Made by a program: the position numbers and the translations under genes
Shown: piece after piece, positions 36,291 to 44,482 of the stretch
Numbering within the stretch: the stretch's first letter is position 1
How the letters are laid out: every line of letters begins with the position of its first letter
Notes under the pieces: model-generated
Told to the model about the DNA's origin: nothing
Seen by the model: the letters and a program-made list of their open reading frames with translations, nothing else
The model's database searches: none
Assembly: GCF_014638095.1 (NCBI RefSeq)
Contig: NZ_BMFH01000002.1
Coordinates: forward strand, 1-64,000
Direction: 5' to 3'
From: Muriicola marianensis
Lineage (GTDB): Bacteria; Bacteroidota; Bacteroidia; Flavobacteriales; Flavobacteriaceae
Length of the DNA: 64,000 nucleotides

Positions 36291-36296
36291 AGAGAA

Positions 36297-37946
36297 ATGG
36301 CAGAGATCATAAATATGCCCAGGCTTAGTGATACCATGGAAGAAGGTACCGTGGCCAAATGGCTAAAAAAGGTTGGAGATCAAGTTAATGAAGGGGATAT
36401 TCTCGCCGAAATCGAAACGGATAAAGCTACCATGGAATTTGAATCCTTCCATGAAGGCACCCTGCTTCACATAGGCATTCCTGAGGGTGAAGGAGCCCCT
36501 GTTGATTCACTGCTGGCGATCATCGGAAAAAAGGGGGAGGATATTTCTGCCCTGATAGACGGAAGCTCAGCTAAGGTGGAGTCTGATTCACCGGCGGAAG
36601 ATAAAGAGGTGCCAAAGGAGGAATCCAAAACCGCTGAGAAGAAGACGGAAAAAAGTACATCCACAGAGATCCCAAAAGGTGTGGAGATCGTAAAAATGCC
36701 CAGGTTGAGCGATACCATGGAAGAAGGTACAGTCGCTACCTGGTTAAAGAAAGTGGGCGATGACGTAGAGGAGGGAGATATTCTGGCCGAGATCGAAACC
36801 GATAAGGCTACCATGGAATTCGAATCCTTCTACTCAGGAACGTTACTTTATATAGGAATTCAGGAAGGAGAATCTGCTCCGGTAGATGAAGTGCTGGCTG
36901 TCATCGGCCCAGCCGGGACAGATGTGGAAGCCGTGCTCAATCAAAAAGATCAGGAGACTGCAGAGGCTGCAGGGGAACAGGAGGAAGAGACTTCTTCAGG
37001 AACCGACCAGCAGCCGGCTGAAAGTGCACCCGCACCCGTTGTCACCAATGATGGAGAGAGGATCTTTGTATCCCCTCTGGCCAGAAAAATGGCTGAAGAC
37101 AAAGGGATCGACCTCAATACGGTTAAAGGAACCGGTGACCAGGGTCGTATCGTCAAGAGAGATATAGAAAATTATACACCAGCTCAGGCCAAACCTGCAC
37201 CTGTTGCCGCCCAGGCGTCAGAGGCAGCGGCACCCGCAAAACCCGTCTTATTGCCCACAGGGGAGGAAGGATCGGAAGAGGTGAAGAATTCCCAGATGAG
37301 GAAAGTGATCGCCAAGAGACTGAGCGAATCCAAATTCACGGCACCTCATTACTACCTGACTATCGAGGTAGACATGACAAATGCGGCCAAATCAAGGGAA
37401 CACATCAATAGTTTGCCCGACACCAAGGTATCTTTCAACGACCTGGTCGTGAAAGCCTGTGCCCTGGCATTGAGAAAACACCCTCAGGTTAATACAACCT
37501 GGAACGGTGATACCACGCGCTATAACAAGCACATTCATGTAGGAGTAGCCGTGGCGGTTGAAGACGGACTCGTAGTGCCTGTACTGAAATTTGCGGATCA
37601 GATGAGCCTGACTCAGATTGGAGGTGCTGTCAAAGACCTGGCAGGAAGAGCGAGGAACAAGAAATTGACCCCTGCCGAGATGGAAGGCAGTACATTTACC
37701 GTATCCAATTTGGGAATGTTTGGGATCCTTGAGTTCACTTCCATTATCAACCAGCCCAACAGCGCTATTTTATCCGTAGGAGCCATTGTTGAGAAACCGG
37801 TTGTAAGGGATGGCCAGATCGCGATAGGAAACACCATGAAACTTACTCTCGCCTGCGATCACAGGACTGTAGACGGTGCCACAGGAGCTCAATTCCTGCA
37901 AACCCTGAGAGACTACATTGAGAACCCGGTAACCATGCTGGCGTAA
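36297..37946 (+). CDS. pdhC: Pyruvate dehydrogenase E2, dihydrolipoyl acetyltransferase
   Basis: 549 aa with two nearly identical lipoyl domains (lipoyl Lys43 and Lys170 in EIETDKATMEFES, 127 residues apart), Ala/Pro/Glu linkers, the E1/E3-binding domain (FVSPLARKMAEDKGIDL, ~254-292) and the catalytic domain with His522 and Asp526 in HRTVDG. It transfers acetyl to CoA. The two lipoyl-coding stretches are alike enough at DNA level to permit recombination. A terminator follows. Confidence 0.96.
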   Translation: MAEIINMPRLSDTMEEGTVAKWLKKVGDQVNEGDILAEIETDKATMEFESFHEGTLLHIGIPEGEGAPVDSLLAIIGKKGEDISALIDGSSAKVESDSPAEDKEVPKEESKTAEKKTEKSTSTEIPKGVEIVKMPRLSDTMEEGTVATWLKKVGDDVEEGDILAEIETDKATMEFESFYSGTLLYIGIQEGESAPVDEVLAVIGPAGTDVEAVLNQKDQETAEAAGEQEEETSSGTDQQPAESAPAPVVTNDGERIFVSPLARKMAEDKGIDLNTVKGTGDQGRIVKRDIENYTPAQAKPAPVAAQASEAAAPAKPVLLPTGEEGSEEVKNSQMRKVIAKRLSESKFTAPHYYLTIEVDMTNAAKSREHINSLPDTKVSFNDLVVKACALALRKHPQVNTTWNGDTTRYNKHIHVGVAVAVEDGLVVPVLKFADQMSLTQIGGAVKDLAGRARNKKLTPAEMEGSTFTVSNLGMFGILEFTSIINQPNSAILSVGAIVEKPVVRDGQIAIGNTMKLTLACDHRTVDGATGAQFLQTLRDYIENPVTMLA

Positions 37947-37976
37947 ACTCGAAGATGACTGTAATCAACAAACATG

Positions 37977-38010
37977 AAAAAGCATTCAATTCATTTCTGA
38001 ATGCTTTTTT
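37977..38010 (+). terminator. Terminator after pdhC
   Basis: AAAAAGCATTCA (37977-37988) pairs with TGAATGCTTTTT (37998-38009) around ATTCATTTC, then T. Confidence 0.9.
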
Positions 38011-38035
38011 GTTTTGATCAAGACCTTGTAAGTCG

Positions 38036-38986
38036 ATGAAAAATATTTTGGCAATTCTGGTTGTGGTTTTGTTCCTTACCGGATGCCGATCTTCAAAGAA
38101 CACGGCCATAGATGTGGGGAATTTCTCATCTGCCTCAACCATTGGCGCCCACATGAACTTCCTGGCATCTGATGACCTCAAAGGAAGGGAGGCCGGGACA
38201 GATGGCATTGAGCAGGGAGCTTCATATATCGCTGCAACCTTGGAGAGCTTTGGCCTGAAACCTTATTACTCATCGTTTCAGGATACGCTGGTCAATTTTG
38301 AACCTGCTGCCTATAATCTGGTTGGGATGCTGAGGGGGAATGACCCAAGCCTGAGAGACGAACTGGTGCTGATCGGGGCGCATTATGACCATATCGGTAT
38401 TGTAAGAGCCAAAGAGGGAGATTCCATCGCCAATGGAGCCAATGACAACGCTAGCGGGACCTCTACGGTTCTGGAACTTGCCAGGTATTTCGGGAAGGCC
38501 AAAACCAATAAAAGAACCCTGGTATTTGCCCTGTTCAGTGCCGAGGAAAAAGGTCTCAAAGGTTCTGAACACCTGGCGAGGAAAATGAAGGAAGAAGGAG
38601 TAGACCTCTATGCCGTCCTCAACTTTGAAATGACCGGAGTAGCTATGCGCGACAAGGATTACCTGGTCTATGTAACAGGTTATAACAAATCGAATATCGC
38701 CAGTGTAGCCAATACACACGCGGGGGAGAATGTAGTAGGGTTTTTACCTACCGCAGAGGGTTACAACCTCTTTAAACGTTCTGATAATTACCCTTTTTTC
38801 GAGGAATTCAACATCCCTTCCCATACCTTCTGTACCTTTGATTTTACCAACTTCGACCATTATCACCAGGTTGGGGATGAGGCTGAGTTGATGGACTTTG
38901 GTCATATGGCCACGGTAGTCAACAAGATGATCCCGGCGGTAGAGGGAATCGCGAATTCGAAAGAGAGGGAAATAAAACTCAACTAA
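38036..38986 (+). CDS. M28 family zinc aminopeptidase lipoprotein
   Basis: 316 aa. Lipobox LTGC (~Cys17) then MNFLASDDLKGREAGTDG, the usual M28 lead-in. Metal and catalytic residues appear in IGAHYDHIG (His, Asp), NGANDNASGT (bridging Asp), FSAEEKGLKGS (catalytic Glu pair), and a late His in FDHYHQVGD. It removes N-terminal residues from peptides at the cell surface or in the periplasm. Its stop overlaps the next gene's ATG by one base. Confidence 0.94.
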   Translation: MKNILAILVVVLFLTGCRSSKNTAIDVGNFSSASTIGAHMNFLASDDLKGREAGTDGIEQGASYIAATLESFGLKPYYSSFQDTLVNFEPAAYNLVGMLRGNDPSLRDELVLIGAHYDHIGIVRAKEGDSIANGANDNASGTSTVLELARYFGKAKTNKRTLVFALFSAEEKGLKGSEHLARKMKEEGVDLYAVLNFEMTGVAMRDKDYLVYVTGYNKSNIASVANTHAGENVVGFLPTAEGYNLFKRSDNYPFFEEFNIPSHTFCTFDFTNFDHYHQVGDEAELMDFGHMATVVNKMIPAVEGIANSKEREIKLN

Positions 38987-39666
38987 TGGCAAATGTCATC
39001 ATTACCGGTTGCAGCAGGGGTATTGGCTACGAACTCGCCAAACTTTTTGCAGACGCGGGTCATCAGGTACTCGCCCTGTCCCGGAACGACAAACCTATCA
39101 AAGCCCTTGATCACAAAAAGATTCATTGCTTCCCCTTCGATATTTCTAAAGAGTCATCCCTGGATACCGTCAGGCATTTCTTGGAAGGGCAGTGGGACGG
39201 AGTTGATGTCCTTATCCACAATGCTGGGATGCTCATCAATAAGCCATTTTCGGAAACTTCACCAGATGAATTTATCTCGGTATATCAGGTGAATGTTTTT
39301 GGAGTAGCAGCTCTAACCAGGGTCGTGCTTCCCTTTATGGGGTCAGACGGGCACGTGGTAACCATCAGTTCCATGGGCGGTGTACAGGGAAGCGCCAAAT
39401 TTCCCGGTCTTGCGGCCTACAGTTCCAGTAAAGGAGCAGTGATCACTCTTTCTGAGTTGCTCGCGGAGGAATACAAGGAAAGTGGTCCTTCTTTCAATGT
39501 GCTGGCCCTGGGTGCGGTGCAAACCGAAATGCTCGAAGAGGCCTTTCCCGGATATAAGGCACCGGTAACAGCCTTGCAAATGGCGCAATACATCATGGAT
39601 TTTTCCCTTACAGGTCAGCACCTCTACAACGGAAAAGTCCTGCAGGTTTCCAGTTCTACTCCCTGA
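38986..39666 (+). CDS. Short-chain dehydrogenase/reductase
   Basis: 226 aa with the NAD(P)-binding motif GCSRGIGYELA, NNAG-type IHNAGML and the active-site set Ser...Tyr-x3-Lys in VTISSMGG and AAYSSSKGA. All catalytic residues are present. It lacks a long C-terminal substrate loop. Translationally coupled to the M28 gene (TAATG). Substrate unknown. Confidence 0.92.
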   Translation: MANVIITGCSRGIGYELAKLFADAGHQVLALSRNDKPIKALDHKKIHCFPFDISKESSLDTVRHFLEGQWDGVDVLIHNAGMLINKPFSETSPDEFISVYQVNVFGVAALTRVVLPFMGSDGHVVTISSMGGVQGSAKFPGLAAYSSSKGAVITLSELLAEEYKESGPSFNVLALGAVQTEMLEEAFPGYKAPVTALQMAQYIMDFSLTGQHLYNGKVLQVSSSTP

Positions 39667-39714
39667 AACAAGCCTCTTTTTCTGTAGCAACGCAATTCCT
39701 TCTGCCAGAACCTT

Positions 39715-39722
39715 TATTTTTG
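39715..39722 (+). promoter_or_regulatory. -7 element adjoining the SprT-like gene
   Basis: TATTTTTG, an exact TAnnTTTG match, ends six bases before the ATG at 39729; the transcript would carry almost no leader. It also argues against a TTG start at 39720. Confidence 0.5.
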
Positions 39723-39728
39723 TTTTCG

Positions 39729-40325
39729 ATGAACAGCGTTTTGGAAAGATACTTGCCACCTTCGGCCGTAATCCCGTGTTTTGATCTGATCCGCACCCAC
39801 CGGGTACACCTCAAGGTAGTGAATGAAAGGATGACCAGGCACGGAGATTACCGCTTGCTCCCCGATGGGTCGCATCAGATCACGGTGAATGCTACCCCAA
39901 ACCCGTATAGATTTCTCATAACCCTGATACACGAGATAGCTCATCTGGTAGCCTTTGAAACCTATGGCAGGCGCATCAAGCCCCATGGCAGGGAATGGAA
40001 GCACACCTTTCAGCACCTTATGCTTCCCTTCTTAAGACCCGAGATCTTTCCGTCGTCACTTTTGCCCTTCCTGGCGAAACATTTCAGAAATCCAAAGGCC
40101 AGCAGCAGCACAGATGCTCACTTAGCCATAGCTTTGAAACAATTTGATCCGCCATCGGATCAATCCATTCTGATGGAACTCCCGCAGGGAACGGTTTTTC
40201 GTTTAAAAAATGGCCGTACCTTTAAGAAGGGTCAGCGCAAGGTGAAGCGTTTTCAATGCGTTGAAATAGGCTCGGGAAGGCTGTATTTATTCCAGCCAAA
40301 CGCTGAAGTTGAAGTCGTAAAATAA
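39729..40325 (+). CDS. SprT-like metalloprotease domain protein
   Basis: 198 aa from the ATG at 39729. The SprT/zincin motif is LITLIHEIAHLVAFETYG (His68, Glu69, His72), with a likely third zinc ligand His86 in KPHGREWKHTF. Eukaryotic SPRTN relatives cut DNA-protein crosslinks; bacterial SprT roles are less clear. No signal peptide, so cytoplasmic. The C-terminal ~60 residues contain FKKGQRKVKRFQC, a basic segment that could contact nucleic acid, but no clear zinc ribbon. The gene is 7 bases upstream of the mannose-1-phosphate guanylyltransferase gene. Confidence 0.88.
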   Translation: MNSVLERYLPPSAVIPCFDLIRTHRVHLKVVNERMTRHGDYRLLPDGSHQITVNATPNPYRFLITLIHEIAHLVAFETYGRRIKPHGREWKHTFQHLMLPFLRPEIFPSSLLPFLAKHFRNPKASSSTDAHLAIALKQFDPPSDQSILMELPQGTVFRLKNGRTFKKGQRKVKRFQCVEIGSGRLYLFQPNAEVEVVK

Positions 40326-40332
40326 AAGTAAG

Positions 40333-41415
40333 ATGAAAAACAAAAATTACTATGCTGTTTTGATGGCAGGAGGGGTAGGTTCGAGATTCTGGCCTGTGAG
40401 TACGACACAGAATCCCAAACAGTTCCACGATATGCTGGGGACCGGAGACACCCTGATTCAAAGGACATTTAAAAGATTGAACAAATTTATCCCCACAGAG
40501 AATATCCTCATCCTTACCAATGAACGTTATAACGATCTGGTCCTGGAACAACTCCCTATGATCAGACAGCAGCAGGTTGTTCTGGAGCCCGCCATGCGAA
40601 ATACAGCCCCGTGTATTCTCTACGCAGCCCTCAAGATCAGGAAGATGAACCCTGATGCACTCATGGTGGTAGCACCCAGTGATCACTGGATAGAGGATGA
40701 AGATGCATTCGCAAGAGACGTACAACATTGTTTCCAGGTCTGTCAGGAAGGGGAAGTGCTTTGTACTTTAGGGATCAAACCCTCTTTTCCGAATACGGGA
40801 TTCGGTTATATCGAATACGATAAGACATCGGGAAAAGAACATAAGAGGGTAAGTCAATTCAGGGAAAAACCTGATTATGAGACTGCAAAATCCTTCCTCG
40901 CACAGGGTAATTTTCTCTGGAATGCGGGCATATTCATGTGGAGTGCCCAGACCATCGTCAGTGCTTTTGAAAAATATCAACCGGGCCAATATGAAATGTT
41001 TTCCAAAGGCCTGGATAGCTTCAATACGGAGAAGGAAGCCGACTTCATTCAAGAGCACTATCCCCAGGCCGAAAATATCTCCATTGACTATGCCATCCTC
41101 GAGCAGTCGGATGCGATCTATGTCCTGCCAGCTTCGTTCGATTGGAATGATCTGGGAACCTGGGGTTCTCTCTACGACAAACTTGACAAGGACCCTAAAG
41201 GCAATGCGCTGGTCAACGGCCAAATGCTGGAAACGGAAGCCAGCGGAAATATGGTTCGGCTGCCCGAAGGAAAACTGGCCGTAATCGAAGGTTTGGAGGA
41301 CTATATTATTGTAGACCAGGAAAACGTACTTATGATCGTTCCCAAGGCAAAGGAACAAGATATTAAAGCGATAGTTTCAAAAACAAAAGCTACTTTTGGA
41401 GAAGGATACGTTTAA
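40333..41415 (+). CDS. manC: Mannose-1-phosphate guanylyltransferase
   Basis: 360 aa. The nucleotidyltransferase signature is VLMAGGVGSRFWPVSTTQNP with KQF, then VVAPSDHWIEDE and FREKPDYETAKSFL. The C-terminal beta-helix has VLPASFDWNDLGTWGS. It makes GDP-mannose from mannose-1-phosphate and GTP for surface glycans. It lacks the phosphomannose isomerase domain found in bifunctional ManC/AlgA enzymes. 14 bases upstream of the DUF389 gene. Confidence 0.95.
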   Translation: MKNKNYYAVLMAGGVGSRFWPVSTTQNPKQFHDMLGTGDTLIQRTFKRLNKFIPTENILILTNERYNDLVLEQLPMIRQQQVVLEPAMRNTAPCILYAALKIRKMNPDALMVVAPSDHWIEDEDAFARDVQHCFQVCQEGEVLCTLGIKPSFPNTGFGYIEYDKTSGKEHKRVSQFREKPDYETAKSFLAQGNFLWNAGIFMWSAQTIVSAFEKYQPGQYEMFSKGLDSFNTEKEADFIQEHYPQAENISIDYAILEQSDAIYVLPASFDWNDLGTWGSLYDKLDKDPKGNALVNGQMLETEASGNMVRLPEGKLAVIEGLEDYIIVDQENVLMIVPKAKEQDIKAIVSKTKATFGEGYV

Positions 41416-41429
41416 GTGTAAAAAGTACT

Positions 41430-42884
41430 ATGGAAACAGGCAGGAATCCGGGACAGAATCGCGACCTGGACGGTGTTGAGGATGTAAAACAGGAATTCAG
41501 GGGGCTTCTGGGATCAACCCGGAAATTCCTTTCAGAATTGCTGGACATACGGAAGAATACGGATAAGGACAGCACTAAGGAAGCGATCATAGCCGACATC
41601 CCCTTTAAAGGGCATACTGCATGGATCCTGGTCTGTTCTATCTTTATTGCGTCCGTGGGCTTAAATGCCAATTCTACGGCAGTGGTTATCGGAGCCATGC
41701 TTATCAGTCCGCTGATGGGTCCGATCCTGGGCATCGGTCTCTCCCTGGCGGTGAATGATATCGACACCTTGAGAAGAGCATTGCGGAATTTCACGGTCAT
41801 GGTGGTTCTCAGTGTCCTTACGGCCTATCTTTTCTTTGAATTCTTTCCCCTTAGGGATGAATCCTCAGAATTGCTGGCGCGAACCAAGCCGGACATCAGA
41901 GACGTATTGATCGCATTTTTCGGTGGGCTAGCCCTGGTGATTGCACGCGCAAAAAAAGGGACGGTAGCAAGCGTGATCTTCGGTGTAGCCATCGCAACGG
42001 CTCTGATGCCACCCCTTTGCACTGTGGGATTTGGCCTCGCCATTGGAAACTTTTCCTTTGCGGCAGGAGCCATGTACCTCTTTATTATCAATACTATTTT
42101 TATTGGCTTAGCGACCTTTCTTGTTTTAAAGCTCCTGCGTTTTCCCATGGTGAGATATGCCAATTCTGCCAGGAGGCGCTTTATCGGAAGGGTAGCTTCT
42201 CTAGTGGCCCTCCTGGTCATGATCCCGGCAGGGATCACCTTTTACAACGTCTTTCAGGAATCCAGGTTTGTGAATCAGGCCAATGATCTTATCCATAATA
42301 CGATCGGCATATACCAGTTCAATGACAGGGGAAGGTATATGGAAAACCTGACAGAAATTAAATACAATCCGGATGGGGTGTCGACCATAGAACTAGTGAC
42401 GATGGGGGATGAGTCTATTCCGGAGAATGTCATCGCTACGTGGAGAAACCAGATGCAGGCCTATTCCAAACTCGAGAACACGGAATTGAAGATACTGCAG
42501 GGTGGGCAGGACGACTCAGAACAGAAATTCAATTATGTCAACGAGTTGTACGAAGCTAAAAAAGCCGAATTGTTGACGAAGGATGAACGAATCAGACTCC
42601 TGGAACAGGAATTGTCCGAACTCAGCAGTTACGCCAAGAAACAAATCCCCTTTAATGATATCAGTGCCGAAGCCAGGACCAATTACGACAATCTGGAAAA
42701 ATTGTCCTTCTCCTATGTGATCAGGACGGATTTTAAATCTATGGATACAATTCCCGTATTTGAGGTCAAATGGAAAGAAAGTGCACGGTCAGAACAGACC
42801 AGCGCCGAGTCTAAAAAGTTGAATGACTGGCTTAAAGTACGGCTCAAGGATCCCAAAGTGGAGGTAAAGGCCTGGCAGGATTAA
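41430..42884 (+). CDS. DUF389 family membrane protein
   Basis: 484 aa. An N-terminal cytoplasmic segment is followed by about six membrane helices holding the DUF389 core (SVGLNANSTAVVIGAMLISPLMGP, then GLALVIARAKKG and VAIATALMPPLCTVGFGLA). A ~190-residue soluble C-terminal tail with a coiled-coil stretch (KDERIRLLEQELSEL) follows. Family function is unproven; the conserved Asn/Pro-rich helices suggest a transporter or channel. Its stop overlaps the convergent ABC ATPase gene by 4 bases. Confidence 0.9.
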   Translation: METGRNPGQNRDLDGVEDVKQEFRGLLGSTRKFLSELLDIRKNTDKDSTKEAIIADIPFKGHTAWILVCSIFIASVGLNANSTAVVIGAMLISPLMGPILGIGLSLAVNDIDTLRRALRNFTVMVVLSVLTAYLFFEFFPLRDESSELLARTKPDIRDVLIAFFGGLALVIARAKKGTVASVIFGVAIATALMPPLCTVGFGLAIGNFSFAAGAMYLFIINTIFIGLATFLVLKLLRFPMVRYANSARRRFIGRVASLVALLVMIPAGITFYNVFQESRFVNQANDLIHNTIGIYQFNDRGRYMENLTEIKYNPDGVSTIELVTMGDESIPENVIATWRNQMQAYSKLENTELKILQGGQDDSEQKFNYVNELYEAKKAELLTKDERIRLLEQELSELSSYAKKQIPFNDISAEARTNYDNLEKLSFSYVIRTDFKSMDTIPVFEVKWKESARSEQTSAESKKLNDWLKVRLKDPKVEVKAWQD

Positions 42885-43648
42885 TTCCGCTCTTCCAGGT
42901 ACATCTGCCTTACCTTTTTAAAGAGTTCCGAGGAATAGACAAAGTTGGTAACGGCTTCATTATCTGTCTTGAAGATCTCCTTGTTGGAACCTTCCCATTC
43001 CTTGTGACCGTCCTTCAGGAAAATGATCTTTTCTCCTATCTCCATGACCGAATTCATGTCATGGCTGTTGATCACCGTGGTGATGTCATACTCCTCTGTG
43101 ATCTCCTGGATCAGGTTGTCGATCAGGATGGCTGTTTTCGGATCAAGACCGGAATTGGGTTCATCGCAGAAAAGATATTTGGGGTTCATGACGATGGCCC
43201 TGGCGATAGCTACGCGTTTCTTCATTCCTCCTGAGAGTTCGGAGGGGTACTTGTGATTAGAATTGACCAGGTTAACCCTTTTGAGGACAAAATTCACCCT
43301 GTCCAGCATCTCGGATTGGCTCTGCTTTGTAAACATATCTAGAGGGAACATCACATTGCCCTCAACGGTCATGGAATCGAAGAGCGCACTGCCCTGAAAT
43401 ACCATACCCATTTCCTGCCTGAGGTCTCGTTGCTCCCGGGGCTCCAGCTCCGAATAAACCCGACCATCGTAAATGATCTTTCCCTGTTCGGGAGTGAAAA
43501 GGCCAAGAAGGCATTTGAGAAAGACGGTCTTACCAGATCCGCTCTGGCCTATGACCAGGTTGGTTTTTCCTTTTTCAAAGGTGGTAGTAATCCCCTTCAG
43601 TATATGATGGTCCCCAAACGATTTATGTAAGTTCTCTACTTCGATCAT
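42881..43648 (-). CDS. ABC transporter ATPase, MlaF type
   Basis: 255 aa. Walker A GQSGSGKT, Q-loop MGMVFQGSALFDS (the MlaF-like form), signature LSGGMKKRVAIARAI, Walker B YLFCDEPNSGLDP and switch His in VINSHDMNS. It couples ATP hydrolysis to phospholipid transport across the envelope together with the MlaE-type permease encoded upstream (1-base overlap, TGATG). Confidence 0.94.
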   Translation of the reverse strand: MIEVENLHKSFGDHHILKGITTTFEKGKTNLVIGQSGSGKTVFLKCLLGLFTPEQGKIIYDGRVYSELEPREQRDLRQEMGMVFQGSALFDSMTVEGNVMFPLDMFTKQSQSEMLDRVNFVLKRVNLVNSNHKYPSELSGGMKKRVAIARAIVMNPKYLFCDEPNSGLDPKTAILIDNLIQEITEEYDITTVINSHDMNSVMEIGEKIIFLKDGHKEWEGSNKEIFKTDNEAVTNFVYSSELFKKVRQMYLEERN

Positions 43649-44385
43649 CAGCCTAACAGGAGTTGAGTGAGGATATAATTGAGGATAATGATCACCACAC
43701 TGGTCCAGACAAAGGCAGTAGTGCTCGCTTTGCCCACTTCAAGGGCGCCTCCCTTCATATAGTAGCCGTGAAATGATGGCACCGTGGCGATGACAAAGGC
43801 AAAAACCACAGACTTGATAAAGGAGTAAGTAACGTGAAAGGGTATAAAGTCGAGCTGCAGACCTTCCACAAAATCAGCACTGGAACTGAATCCTCCGAAA
43901 ACACCTGCGATCCATCCGCCCAGGATTCCTATGTACATGGCGATGGCCACCACAAATGGGTAGAGGAACATAGCGATGATCTTTGGGAAAACCAGGTAAT
44001 TAAGAGAATTGACACCCATGACCTCAAGGGCGTCTATTTGCTCTGTAACACGCATGGTCCCTATGCTCGAGGTGATATACGAGCCTACCTTCCCTGCCAT
44101 AATAATGGAGGTGAATGTAGGGGCAAACTCCAGGATGACAGACTGCCTGGTGGCAAATCCGATCAGGTTTCTCGGTATCAACGGGTTGCTGATGTTCAGG
44201 GCGGTCTGAATAGCTACAACCCCTCCGATAAAGAAGGAAATGAAAATGATGATCCCCATGGAGCCATAGATCAATTCATCGATTTCCTTTAAGATGAGGG
44301 ACTTCATTATAGGCCATTTGGTTGGCTTCTTGAAAACCTCGCGGACCATTATGGAATAGCTTCCTATAGAGGATACATAATTCAT
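43648..44385 (-). CDS. ABC transporter permease, MlaE type
   Basis: 245 aa with five to six membrane helices. MlaE-family segments are FFIGGVVAIQTALN, PTFTSIIMAGKVGSYITSSIGTMRVTEQIDALEVMG (spread over the coupling helix) and FVIATVPSFHGYYMKGGALEVG. No MCE-domain (MlaD-like) substrate-binding gene is adjacent, although such systems need one; it must lie elsewhere. Confidence 0.94.
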   Translation of the reverse strand: MNYVSSIGSYSIMVREVFKKPTKWPIMKSLILKEIDELIYGSMGIIIFISFFIGGVVAIQTALNISNPLIPRNLIGFATRQSVILEFAPTFTSIIMAGKVGSYITSSIGTMRVTEQIDALEVMGVNSLNYLVFPKIIAMFLYPFVVAIAMYIGILGGWIAGVFGGFSSSADFVEGLQLDFIPFHVTYSFIKSVVFAFVIATVPSFHGYYMKGGALEVGKASTTAFVWTSVVIIILNYILTQLLLG

Positions 44386-44469
44386 AAGCAGTGGTATGCT
44401 TCTTGCTGTAAAAATAACAATATTAACCTTGTAATAAACCTCATTTAAGATTAATAGGGTTTAATTAGT

Positions 44470-44477
44470 TATTTTTG
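44470..44477 (+). promoter_or_regulatory. -7 element adjoining the phosphatase gene
   Basis: TATTTTTG ends five bases before the ATG at 44483. Either the mRNA is leaderless or translation begins at the fifth codon (ATG at 44495, MKKYFF...), which would make a better signal peptide. Confidence 0.5.
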
Positions 44478-44482
44478 AAGAC

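Noticed and set aside
36297-37946. Internal duplication in the E2 gene as an anomaly
   Set aside because: Two tandem lipoyl domains are normal for pyruvate dehydrogenase E2 proteins.
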